From Neobacillus sp. WH10 (lineage in GTDB: Bacteria; Bacillota; Bacilli; Bacillales; Cytobacillaceae), in assembly GCF_030123405.1 (NCBI RefSeq), contig NZ_CP126110.1:2728001-2792000 (forward strand): a stretch of DNA of 64,000 bases. The letters run 5' to 3'. The position numbers and the translations under genes were made by a program. Of this stretch, positions 1 through 9,600 are shown piece by piece (position 1 is the first letter of the stretch; every line of letters begins with the position of its first letter). The notes beneath the pieces are model-generated. The model saw only the letters and a list, made by a program, of their open reading frames with translations. It was not told the DNA's origin and made no database searches.

Positions 1-57
1 GGGGATCCTTGTTAGTTTCTATATCAGTTGCTACATTTTATTCGCCTCATTTATTCC

Positions 58-110
58 ATAGATAAGCGCATTCCTACTGAGAATGCGCTTGTCTCGTTCT
101 CATTAACTAG
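58..110 (+). repeat. Dispersed hairpin repeat, copy 1
   Basis: The arms AAGCGCATTC (64-73) and GAATGCGCTT (81-90) are perfectly complementary around a 7-nt loop. They are followed by a pyrimidine-rich stretch and a CATTAACTAG box like the one that follows the hairpin in the repeat copies of the 13-41 kb region. The intron remnant begins directly downstream. Confidence 0.55.
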
Positions 111-114
111 TTTT

Positions 115-372
115 TAAGCGTAGACAGTTGGTAGCGAGCCGAAAGCCAGATGGTTGAAGGGATTGAGCTCCATAATGTTAGTAAATCGAGAGGGCTGATG
201 CCTAAAGCACAGCAGAAAGCTACATTCTATCTTTCGTTAAAGGCAAGAAGGGTAAAACCTCTCTGGAGTCAGAGACCTTGGCACGTTATACATTGTTATG
301 ATACGGCAACTCGGGGGACCCAACCGTTCTTTTCTTTTATAGAAGAGTATGGTCTACAAGTGATAATAAGCA
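115..372 (+). mobile_element. Group II intron remnant (internal 5'-domain fragment)
   Basis: This stretch is nearly identical to 22385-22645 inside the complete group II intron, with scattered substitutions and short indels. Shared blocks include AAGCGTAGACAGTT, GGGATTGAGCTCCATAATG, CTCTCTGGAGTCAGAGACC and GAAGAGTATGGTCTACAAG. The first ~100 nt of the intron, its reverse transcriptase ORF and domains V-VI are missing. The remnant is therefore a dead relic of a second insertion of the same intron lineage. The short reading frame that spans it is not a gene. Confidence 0.85.
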
Positions 373-600
373 CTTTCACCTTTTGAAACATCTAGACCTA
401 CTACTGGATTCAGCTATGAATCTCTTCCTCCTAGAAATGCAAAATTAGCCGGTAACTCCCTTAGCCCCTTGTTATGTCATAGGTTCGCTTGTTAAACGGG
501 ATCAAGTACCATGTGCGCTACATTCTACCCTGACTACCGCTATCATAAGACCTAATGAAAAAAGGGCAACCAGTAAAATAAACTTGCTAACCTTATATTA

Positions 601-672
601 CGATCGGGCGCATTTCTGAAATAAGAATTGTGCTCTTTCTTTATGCATAGGGCAGATAATTCAATAGAAAAT
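601..672 (+). repeat. Dispersed hairpin repeat, copy 2
   Basis: The arms GGGCGCATTTCT (606-617) and AGAATTGTGCTC (around 624-635) pair with a few G-U and mismatched positions. A T-rich stretch and a GGGCAGATAATT box follow. The same layout occurs at 17993-18070 and 18825-18897. Apart from this copy I see nothing convincing between 373 and 1110. Confidence 0.6.
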
Positions 673-1131
673 ATGTAACCGTCAAATAGAATCCACCTAT
701 CAATACATTTAATGAGATAATCTCCTCAAATCAATGTATTGTGCATAAGCTTGTTTATTCATTCTTCAGACAATCATCTATACTTTCTTACTTCGTTAAG
801 AATAACATAATCACGTAAGATGTAATTTTTTAGAGGAGCTTCGCTAGCCTCTGCCTTAGGACTAGATCTAACGTAGGCATGTAGGCACATAGATGCCAGA
901 GAAAGGAGAGGAAGGTCATCATATATTATGCAAAGATCATAGTACATCGCATAAATTCCTAGCACGACTTACCGATAATATCAAGGAATAACCGCGTAGC
1001 GCATCCACATGTTGAAAAAATTACCCATATTTTAAAAATGCTGTTAGTAATCATGTCGAAAAATATTTCTGGATACCCCACCAACGAGTCAAACCGTTGA
1101 AAAATTAATATCTATAGAAGGAGTGAAACAA

Positions 1132-1494
1132 ATGGGACTATTATGTTTTTGTAATATCTCACTTGATACATGTCCAGATACAGTAACTTCTGGAGAATCT
1201 TTTAATGTACAATTCTTGGTTACTGTAATGGGAAATTGTGAGAATTGTATAGCTACCTGTGAAGTACCAAATGTTTTCCATTCATGTATATTAAGTACTC
1301 CTAATGGTGTGATACCTGGTCCATCAATTCCAATTGAACAAGGCATCACACCTGTACTAGCACAAGTTATTATTGGAGACTGTCCAACAGAGGACATTAC
1401 TGTAATTGTAACTGTTAGATGCTTAAATGAATTTGGACAAGTGACTTGCGAAGATTCAGCAGAATGTGTAATACAGAGTTGTATTACACCTTAA
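1132..1494 (+). CDS. Cys-rich protein of unknown function (120 aa)
   Basis: I do not recognise the family. The ATG at 1132 is preferred because GAAGGAG (1117-1123) lies 8 nt upstream; the in-frame GTG at 1123 overlaps that ribosome binding site. The product has about 12 cysteines in 120 residues, several as C-x-C or C-x2-C pairs (CFC near the N-terminus, NCENC in the middle). It has alternating valine/isoleucine beta-strand-like segments and no signal peptide or membrane segment. A compact disulfide-rich or metal-binding beta fold, or a spore-coat-type protein, is possible but unproven. It stands alone, with a terminator 190 nt downstream. Being a real gene is likely; its function is open. 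Confidence 0.7.
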   Translation: MGLLCFCNISLDTCPDTVTSGESFNVQFLVTVMGNCENCIATCEVPNVFHSCILSTPNGVIPGPSIPIEQGITPVLAQVIIGDCPTEDITVIVTVRCLNEFGQVTCEDSAECVIQSCITP

Positions 1495-1681
1495 CTCCTA
1501 ATAATTAATTATGGCATTCCATATTGATATATTCAGGAAAACTTAGGTGCAGATATAGCCATTTCCAGAAGTTTATGTTTATAAATATACCAATGGGTTG
1601 ATTGAAGTACTTGTTTATCATCCTTTGACAATTATCTATAAAAACGTAAAGAAAAAAATTTTATCAATTTTGATAGACAAA

Positions 1682-1725
1682 AGGACAGGTTGTTTTATTG
1701 ATATGATAATAAGCCTGTCTTTTTC
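1682..1725 (+). terminator. Rho-independent terminator
   Basis: GACAGGTT (1684-1691) pairs with AAGCCTGTC (1711-1719) with one bulged base, followed by a run of five T. It is downstream of the Cys-rich gene in the same orientation. Confidence 0.6.
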
Positions 1726-1756
1726 CTATTAAGAAATGAAAAAATGTTTTTATACT

Positions 1757-2085
1757 TTAACCTCAAAATTAATAGATTTTTAATAAAATCCCCCATTTTT
1801 AAGTAAAATAATCGCGACAAAAAGGAACAATTTATGACAATAATTGATAGTTTTCTGCAAATTTCATCTTAATAAAAACTATTTTGTTCCATAACGGATA
1901 AAAAATCTTCTTTTTGAGAATCATTGTTCAATCAAAATTCCCCCAATTTACAATATTGTGAATATATTAAATAATTAATTTGTGAAAGCTTTTTTTATGG
2001 AAGTAAACGAAATGAAGGTTAATCGTTTTATTTAGAATTATGTTTTCGTACTTCATTAACACTTACATATGTAAAAAAGAGCATT
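1757..2085 (+). promoter_or_regulatory. Upstream control region of protease 1, duplicated at protease 2
   Basis: About 330 nt without a gene. Blocks recur in the same order upstream of the second protease (6331-6690): TTAACCTCAAA, AATAGATTTTTA, a CCCCCA box (1790-1795 here), ATTCCCCCAATTTACAAT (from 1937), AAACGAAA...GATGAAGG, and TTTTCGTACTTCATTAACAC followed by TTACA. Each region carries two CCCCCA boxes about 150-165 nt apart. The last block ends roughly 35 nt before the start codon and may hold the promoter or an operator. No regulator can be named. Confidence 0.55.
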
Positions 2086-2098
2086 AGGAGGAATAAAC

Positions 2099-5000
2099 AT
2101 GAGGAAAAAAGCTCATAAAAGTAAAATATTTAAAAGCTTAACTGTAGCGGCATTATCCGCTAGTTTTATTTTAGGTACTATTGGCCAAGAAACAATTGTA
2201 TCAAAAGCAAATAGTTATTCGAAGGCGGAGGAGGTGCTTGCCAGCTTAACATCCGAGCAAAGAGCAGCTCTTAATCAGCTTTCAACGAATGAAGAAACAG
2301 GGTTGCAACTTTCTTCCGATATTGATTTAACCTCTTCAAATGAAACAACAGTCATTGTTGAATTTAAAAATAGGCCAGCAAAGGTTGCCCAACTTGAAGC
2401 AAACGCTGAAGGTAAAGAGTTATCTGATACGGATGCATCAAACTTAGTGAATCGGGATCATGAAACGTTTATTCAAGATGTTGGACAAGTTTTAACGGAT
2501 GAGAATAATAAAAAAGTAGATTACAAGATAAATCGCTCCTATAAACATGCCTTTAACGGAATTTCTATGAGCCTGCCTGCAAACCAAATTAAAAATCTAT
2601 TAAAATCAAAAGCAGTAAAATCAGTTTGGAGCAATGAAACAATTTCAATAGATCCTCCTACCGTTGATAGTGAACAATTAAAAGCGGATGAAGCTAATGT
2701 TGCAAATTATACGCCGTATGATGGACTAGATCGTCTACATGCAGAAGGGTTCACTGGTAAAGGAATTAAAGTAGGGATACTAGATACAGGAATGGATCAC
2801 AACCATCCGGATCTAAAGGATGCCTATAAAGGTGGATATGATTTTGTCGATGATGATAGTGATCCAATGGAAACTACCTATGCTGATTGGAAAAAATCAG
2901 GTAAACCGGAAATAAGTAGTGGCCGTATTTATTATACAGAACATGGTACACATGTAGCTGGTATTATTGGTGGACGAGGTGTAGCTGATAGTGAATATAA
3001 AATGGTAGGAGCAGCACCAGAAGCAGATCTTTATGCCTATCGTGTCCTTGGTGCATATGGTTCGGGTACAACTGATGATATCATTGCTGGAATCGATCGC
3101 GCTGTGAATGACGGCATGGATGTTATTAATATGTCATTAGGTAATTCGTTAAATGATCCACTTTACGCAACATCCATTGCTGTAAACATTGCTGTTTTAA
3201 GCGGTGTTACAACCGTTGTGGCAGCGGGGAATAGTGGTGATAAGAATTATACACTAGGTTCACCTGGAGCTGCAGCATTGGCCTTAACAGTTGGTGCATC
3301 ATCCGTTTCGTTTGATATTTTTCAATACGCTGCTGTTCAAAACGGAGCGAATTATTCATTAAGACAATTAGCAAGAAACTATAGTGATGATTTAACTCAG
3401 TTAAAAGGAAAAACTTTTAAACTAGTTGATGTTGGATTAGGGAGACCGACTGATTTTAATGGGAAGGTTTTTGATAATCAAAGTATCGCTCTTATTAAGC
3501 GCGGAACTATTGGACTAGTTGATAAAATTAAAAACGCAAAAGCAAAAGGTGCCGTTGGTGTACTGATGTATAATGATGAATTGAACCTAGCAGAAGGGGC
3601 GATTCAGCCATTTTTAGGAGAATCCCTTGATGCGATTCCTTCATTCTCTGTAAGCCTTAATGAAGGTACAACTATCCTAGCAGCAGTAAAAGCGGGTAAA
3701 ACAAATATAACCTTTGGTGATTTTACAAAGATTAAAACAGCAGGGGGAGAATTAGCTGCTTTCAGTTCAAGGGGGCCTTCACGTGTCAATTATGATATTA
3801 AACCAGAGGTAACGGCTCCAGGTGTTAGTATCATGTCAACGGTTCCATTTTATATGAATGATAAAACTGTAGATGGATCAAAAACAGAAGATTATAAGTA
3901 TGCCTATACGCGTTTATCTGGAACTTCCATGGCGACACCTTATGTTGCGGGAGTGGCTGCCCTACTTCTACAATCGAATAATAGTCTCGATCCAGCGGAT
4001 ATTAAGTCGATTTTAATGAATACAGCTGATCCGTTATCAAAAGCCTATAGTGTATTTGAAATCGGTAGTGGTCAAGTGGATGCCTATGAAGCGATTCACT
4101 CAAATGTGGAGTTTCAAGTAGACGATCGAACATCAAATCTAAATCATAAAAATAAAACAAAAACAATTAGAGAATTAACAGGTGGAATTAGCTTTGGATC
4201 TTATGGGTTTGATGACCAAGATATTTCAGATGTTCGAAATGTTATCTTAAAAAACCGTAGTGAAAAAGCAAAAAACTTTAATGTTAATGTGAAATTCCAA
4301 ACTGGATTAAGAGGATCATTAGATGCAGCATTAAATAATGTCACTTTAGATGGTCCAACTTCAGTAAATTTAGAAGGAAATAGCCAACGAGTAATCAAAT
4401 TTAATCTGTCTATTCCAAAAACAGCTCAAAAAGGAACATATGAGGGATATATCGTATTTACAAATACGGAAGATCCAACGGAAAACTATCAGATTCCATT
4501 TGGTGGAAGAGTCGTAAACGAAGGAATTGATTCATTATCGATTATTAATCCTATGTATTCGGGTGATACAGCTTGGCCTGAACAAGCATACCCCTCCCTT
4601 GGATTTAGTTTCGAATTAAAGTCTCATATGAAGACTTTAGATCTGGTATTACAAGATGGAACAACGGGTGAAGATCTTGGATTAGTTGGATCTTACAATC
4701 CTCTTTTAATACCTGAAAACAAACTATTGACTAATTCTAATGGATTCTCAGGGGCTTACTATCCGTTCACAGGTGATAAGAAAAATCCAGTTAGTAGCCA
4801 ATTTGTTATTGCCAAAACGGGTCATTATAAATTAAAAATGATCGGAACCAATAATGAAGGGAAAACATTCTCAAAAATATCTGATTTCATGTACGAAGTT
4901 GGAGCACCAACCATGACTTCTAGCTTTGATGCGTTAGATCAGAAAGTAATTGAATATAATTTAAGTCAGCTTGATTCAAACGGACAAATGTTATATGACT

Positions 5001-6283
5001 TTAATATTAATGTCAAAGATCCTGAGATAGAAGAGGCAAGTCGCTTAGGTATTCCTGTTGATCAATCAAGAAATTCAGTTGTTTCGTTCTATAATGGGCC
5101 ATTTCCATACGATCCAATCTACTCAGATAAAAATGGAGATTACAAAGATAAAATACTAGTTAAAAAGCAAGCAACACCGTTAAGAGTTCAGTTCTATGGT
5201 ATGGATGCGGCAAGAAACTTTACGGCTGATGCTGCGGCAATGCTTCGGGTAGCTTTTGTTACTGATACTTACCCATACTTTTATTTAAAACCAAATAAAC
5301 AATCTATTTCGACTGGAGAAATAGTCAATTATTCCCTTCGCTCGAATAATATTAAAAACTTAAAAACAGCAAAAATTACCATTCCAGTAATGAAGGACAA
5401 TGGGGACCTAGCTACTATTAAAAATGTGGTTGTAAGTGATGAGGTTAAGCAATATGGTGATGCACAAGTATCTGTAACAACCACATCAGATATATTAAAT
5501 ACTTACTATACGATTACATTTAACTATCTAGGAACTAAAGCATTATCAGAAGATATGAAATTAGTAAATTTTGACTTACAAACATCTAACATGTATTCGA
5601 AAAGTTCTCCTGTTAACTGGTCTGATATGCAAATGAATGGGACTACCATTGATCAATCCAATGTACAAACCAATAATGTCTATACTTTTATGGAAGTCTT
5701 TAAAGTGAAACCAACGTTTTCAAGATTAGAAGGTTCAATGCAATTTGAGGGAATGTTAAATCCGGTAACAGGCCAAAGAAATTATGCTTTAAACCAGCAA
5801 ACAATTGGGGCGAAAGTTACTGTCACTTCTTATGATGGAAAAACAGTTGCTGATGCTACGATTATCGACAAATCTGGTAATTATAATGTTGATGGACTAA
5901 AAGCTGATAAAAATCCATATACATTGAAGGTTGATGTTCCAGGACATTTCACAATGTATAAGTCTTTGCCTTTATATTATGATGTTCGAGGAGAAACAAT
6001 CGGAAGAAGAATGAGCTATTTATTATCAGTATCGAAAGCTGGAGATGTCAATAAAGATAACGTCATTGACGTATTAGACGCCATCGAAATGCAAAAAAAT
6101 TGGGGCAAAAATAAATCAGGATCGGATTTGAACTTCGACGGTGTTGTGGATAAAAAGGACATGGATTATATCATTAAAAACTATGGATTACAAAATCCTT
6201 CTGTTTCAGATGCACCTAAAGCAAAGACTTCCAATAAAGGCGTAACATTGGATGATGTTTTAAATCAATTAGGTTTAAAATAA
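2099..6283 (+). CDS. Secreted subtilisin-like (S8) serine protease with dockerin-like C-terminus
   Basis: This is a secreted endopeptidase of 1,394 residues. A basic signal peptide with a hydrophobic core (LTVAALSASFILG) occupies about residues 1-40. An I9-type propeptide inhibitor domain follows (about 80-195). The S8 catalytic domain starts near 220, with Asp229 (ILDTGMDHNHPDL), His282 (HGTHVAG) and Ser610 (SGTSMATPYVAG). A PA-domain-like insert lies at about 430-530. After the catalytic domain come Fn3/beta-sandwich-like regions. Residues about 1314-1364 hold two Asp-rich calcium-loop repeats (GDVNKDNVIDVLDA and DLNFDGVVDKKD), typical of a type I dockerin. The RBS is AGGAGG about 8 nt before the ATG. 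It has its own terminator and is paralogous to the next gene. Confidence 0.95.
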   Translation: MRKKAHKSKIFKSLTVAALSASFILGTIGQETIVSKANSYSKAEEVLASLTSEQRAALNQLSTNEETGLQLSSDIDLTSSNETTVIVEFKNRPAKVAQLEANAEGKELSDTDASNLVNRDHETFIQDVGQVLTDENNKKVDYKINRSYKHAFNGISMSLPANQIKNLLKSKAVKSVWSNETISIDPPTVDSEQLKADEANVANYTPYDGLDRLHAEGFTGKGIKVGILDTGMDHNHPDLKDAYKGGYDFVDDDSDPMETTYADWKKSGKPEISSGRIYYTEHGTHVAGIIGGRGVADSEYKMVGAAPEADLYAYRVLGAYGSGTTDDIIAGIDRAVNDGMDVINMSLGNSLNDPLYATSIAVNIAVLSGVTTVVAAGNSGDKNYTLGSPGAAALALTVGASSVSFDIFQYAAVQNGANYSLRQLARNYSDDLTQLKGKTFKLVDVGLGRPTDFNGKVFDNQSIALIKRGTIGLVDKIKNAKAKGAVGVLMYNDELNLAEGAIQPFLGESLDAIPSFSVSLNEGTTILAAVKAGKTNITFGDFTKIKTAGGELAAFSSRGPSRVNYDIKPEVTAPGVSIMSTVPFYMNDKTVDGSKTEDYKYAYTRLSGTSMATPYVAGVAALLLQSNNSLDPADIKSILMNTADPLSKAYSVFEIGSGQVDAYEAIHSNVEFQVDDRTSNLNHKNKTKTIRELTGGISFGSYGFDDQDISDVRNVILKNRSEKAKNFNVNVKFQTGLRGSLDAALNNVTLDGPTSVNLEGNSQRVIKFNLSIPKTAQKGTYEGYIVFTNTEDPTENYQIPFGGRVVNEGIDSLSIINPMYSGDTAWPEQAYPSLGFSFELKSHMKTLDLVLQDGTTGEDLGLVGSYNPLLIPENKLLTNSNGFSGAYYPFTGDKKNPVSSQFVIAKTGHYKLKMIGTNNEGKTFSKISDFMYEVGAPTMTSSFDALDQKVIEYNLSQLDSNGQMLYDFNINVKDPEIEEASRLGIPVDQSRNSVVSFYNGPFPYDPIYSDKNGDYKDKILVKKQATPLRVQFYGMDAARNFTADAAAMLRVAFVTDTYPYFYLKPNKQSISTGEIVNYSLRSNNIKNLKTAKITIPVMKDNGDLATIKNVVVSDEVKQYGDAQVSVTTTSDILNTYYTITFNYLGTKALSEDMKLVNFDLQTSNMYSKSSPVNWSDMQMNGTTIDQSNVQTNNVYTFMEVFKVKPTFSRLEGSMQFEGMLNPVTGQRNYALNQQTIGAKVTVTSYDGKTVADATIIDKSGNYNVDGLKADKNPYTLKVDVPGHFTMYKSLPLYYDVRGETIGRRMSYLLSVSKAGDVNKDNVIDVLDAIEMQKNWGKNKSGSDLNFDGVVDKKDMDYIIKNYGLQNPSVSDAPKAKTSNKGVTLDDVLNQLGLK

Positions 6284-6295
6284 TCCTATAAGAAG

Positions 6296-6324
6296 GGGGA
6301 GCCAATTTTATTGGTTCCTTTTTT
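6296..6324 (+). terminator. Rho-independent terminator after protease 1
   Basis: GGAGCCAA pairs with TTGGTTCC across a 5-nt loop, followed by six T. The two protease genes are therefore probably separate transcription units. Confidence 0.85.
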
Positions 6325-6330
6325 GGTTAC

Positions 6331-6690
6331 TTAACCTCAAATTAAATAGATTTTTACGATATTCCCCCAACTTTTAGACAAATTTTTATTATAAAAAACA
6401 GAAAATACGACAAAACAAAAGAGCATTTTCGAGCAAATTCTACACGGTTTCCTATTTAAAGATAATTTACTACAAAACCACTGTAAAGAAAGATGAGTTT
6501 ATGAATATACATTCGATTAAAAATTCCCCCAATTTACAATAATCGAAATCTTTTCAATAATTATAAATGCATAAGTAATTTTAATAGAAGCAAACGAAAG
6601 GGATGAAGGCTAAAAATACAAGTATCCTTTTAGAATCATATTTTCGTACTTCATTAACACTTACAGATGTAATATATAGAGACATGGAGG
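6331..6690 (+). promoter_or_regulatory. Upstream control region of protease 2 (copy of 1757-2085)
   Basis: It carries the same ordered blocks as the region before protease 1: CCCCCAA at 6364, ATTCCCCCAATTTACAAT from 6523, AAACGAAAG...GATGAAGG, and TTTTCGTACTTCATTAACAC followed by TTACAGATGTAA. The duplicated unit was therefore promoter plus gene, which predicts shared regulation. Confidence 0.55.
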
Positions 6691-6697
6691 TCTAAAA

Positions 6698-9600
6698 ATG
6701 GGGAAAAAAGCAAACAAAAGTAGAATTGCCAAAAGCTTAACTGTAGCGGCTTTATCAGCTAGTTTTATTTTAGGTTCTATTGGTCAAGTACCACTTGTAT
6801 CAAAAGCGACAAGTTTTTCGAAGGCGGAGGAGGTGCTTGCCAGCTTAACACCAGAACAAAGAGCAGCACTTAAGCAAATATCAACGAATGAAGAAACGGG
6901 GTTACAAATTTCTTCCGATGTTGATTTAACCTCTTCAAATGAAACAACTGTCATAGTTGAATTTAAGAATAAGCCTGCAAAGGTTGCTCAAATTATGGCA
7001 CGAGCAAAAGGGAAACAATTATCTGAAACGGAAGCATTAAAACTTGTTGACCAGGATCATCAAACGTTTAGTCAAGATGTTCAACAATTAACGGATGAAA
7101 ATAATAAAAAGGCAGATGTTAAAATTCATCGTTCTTTTAAACATGCATTTAATGGTGTTTCCATTAGTCTGCCTGCTAACCAAATTGAAAATCTATTAAA
7201 ATCGAATGCTGTTAAAGCGGTTTGGAGCAACGAAACATTTACAATTGATCCTCCTGATCAAGATGAGGTAAATGATCAATCAAAAGGAGATCAAATCAGT
7301 GTTGCCAATTATACACCATATGATGGACTAGATCGTTTACATGCTGAAGGTTTCACTGGTAAGGGAATCAAGGTCGGTGTTATCGATACAGGAATCGATT
7401 ATAACCATCCCGACTTAAAGGATGCGTATAAAGGCGGATTTGATTTCGTCGATAATGATAGCGATCCAATGGAAACAACATACGCCGATTGGAAAAAGTC
7501 TGGTAAGCCAGAATTAAATAGTGGCCGTGCATACTATACTGAACATGGTACGCATGTTTCAGGAATCATTGCAGGCCGTGGAGCAGCAGATAGTGAGTAT
7601 AAAATGACAGGGGCTGCACCTGAGGCCGATGTTTATGGTTATCGTGTACTTGGACCATACGGCAGTGGTTCAAGTGAAGCGGTAATGGCAGGTATAGATC
7701 GTGCTGTGAAAGACGGTATGGATGTCATCAATTTGTCTTTGGGTGCCGCGATCAATGACCCAAACTACCCAACTTCTATTGCTGTTAACAATGCTGTTAT
7801 TAATGGAGTCACCGCTGTCATAGCTGCAGGGAATACTGGTGACAAGATGTTTACACTTGGTTCACCAGGTGCAGCATCGCTAGCGCTAACAGTTGGTGCG
7901 TCATCTGTTGCATTTGATATTTATCAATATGCAGGTGCTCAAGATGGAAAGAGTTATTCGTTAAGACAGTTGGCAAGAAACTATAGTGATGATTTAACAA
8001 AGTTAAAAGGAAAAACCTATAAACTTGTTGACGTCGGGTTAGGTAACCCAGCTGATTTTAATGGTAAGGATGTAACTGGAAAAATTGCTTTCATTAAGCG
8101 TGGTTCGATTGGATTAATGGATAAAATCAAAAACGCAAAAGCTCGTGGTGCGGTTGGCGTTATTATGTATAATGATGAAGCAAACAGCGCAGAGGGCGAG
8201 ATTCAGGCATTTTTAGGCGAATCGGTAGATGCTATTCCAGCATTTTCAGTTTCCAATGCAGATGGAAAAGTAATTTTAGAAGCCATTAAAGCAGGTAAAA
8301 CTGATTTCACTTTTGGTGACTATACAAAGATAAAAACGGCCGAAGATGAGCTTGCTGGTTTTAGTTCAAGAGGTCCTTCCCGCGTAAATTATGAAATAAA
8401 ACCTGAAATAACGGCACCAGGCGTTTCCATATTTTCTACAGTTCCATTTTATATGAATAATAAAACGGCAGATGGGTCGAAACCGGAAGATTATCAATAT
8501 GCATATGAACGTTTATCAGGAACATCAATGGCAACACCTTATGTTGCAGGTATATCCGCCTTATTGCTTCAAGCAAATGAGGACCTTCAACCAGCCGACA
8601 TCAAGTCAATTCTAATGAATACTGCTGACCCACTATCAAAGGACTATAGTGTTTTTGAAGCAGGAAGCGGACGAGTGGATGCTTATGAAGCGATTCACTC
8701 GAGTGTTGAGTTTGTAGTTAACGATAAAACACCTATGAACCTTAGTGGAAAACAAAAATTAATCGATAATTTAACGGGTGGAATCAGTTTTGGAACATTT
8801 GGTTATACAGGTGAAGATATTACTGATTCCCGACACATTACAGTAAAAAGTCTTACAAAACAAAATATAACATTCAGCGTAGATGTAAAATTCCAAACTG
8901 GATTAAGAGGATCAAAAGATGCGGCTAAAAACAATGTGACTTTAGAAGGTCCAACCACAGTAAAAGTTGAGGGTAATAGTGTCAGAGATATCAAATTTGA
9001 TTTAGACATTCCAAAAACAGCTGAAAGAGGAACGTATGAAGGATATATTGTTTTTACGAACAATGATAATCCAACTGAACAATACCAAATTCCATTTGGC
9101 GGTCGTGTAGTCAATGAAGGAATAGAAACATTTAAGATAGCTAACCCAATTTATTCAACGAACAAAACAGTTTCATTGGCTTATTATCCATTTTTGGATG
9201 CTGATATAGCCATCAAATCACATATGAAAACGTTGGATGTGGTCATTCACGATCCAAAGACAGGTAAAGATTTAGGAGTGGTAGGATCATTTAATACCAT
9301 TGCTATGGATGAAAATGCACTCTACAAGATTCCTAGATTAATCGGTAATTATTACTATCCATTTACAGGTGATAAGAAAAATCCTGTCAGCAATGATTGG
9401 AAAGTATTAAAACCTGGTCATTATGTCGTCAAACTTGTTGGGACTAATGAGAATGGAGATACCTTCATAGCATCACAAGATGTTGTGAACGAATTTGGAA
9501 TACCAAATGTAACGACCAGCTTTGATTCATTAGATCAAAAGGTCATTGAATATAGTGATAGTCAATTAGATTCAAAGGGACAATTTTTGTATGACTTTAA

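Noticed and set aside
150..386. A 78-codon ORF at the left end, and the similar 88-codon ORF at 22571-22837
   Set aside because: Both lie in the structured RNA domains of the group II intron and read through conserved intron sequence; they have no SD and no protein-like composition.
774..965. Minus-strand 63-codon ORF in the left intergenic region
   Set aside because: No SD, odd composition, and no family resemblance; the region otherwise contains only repeat-like DNA.
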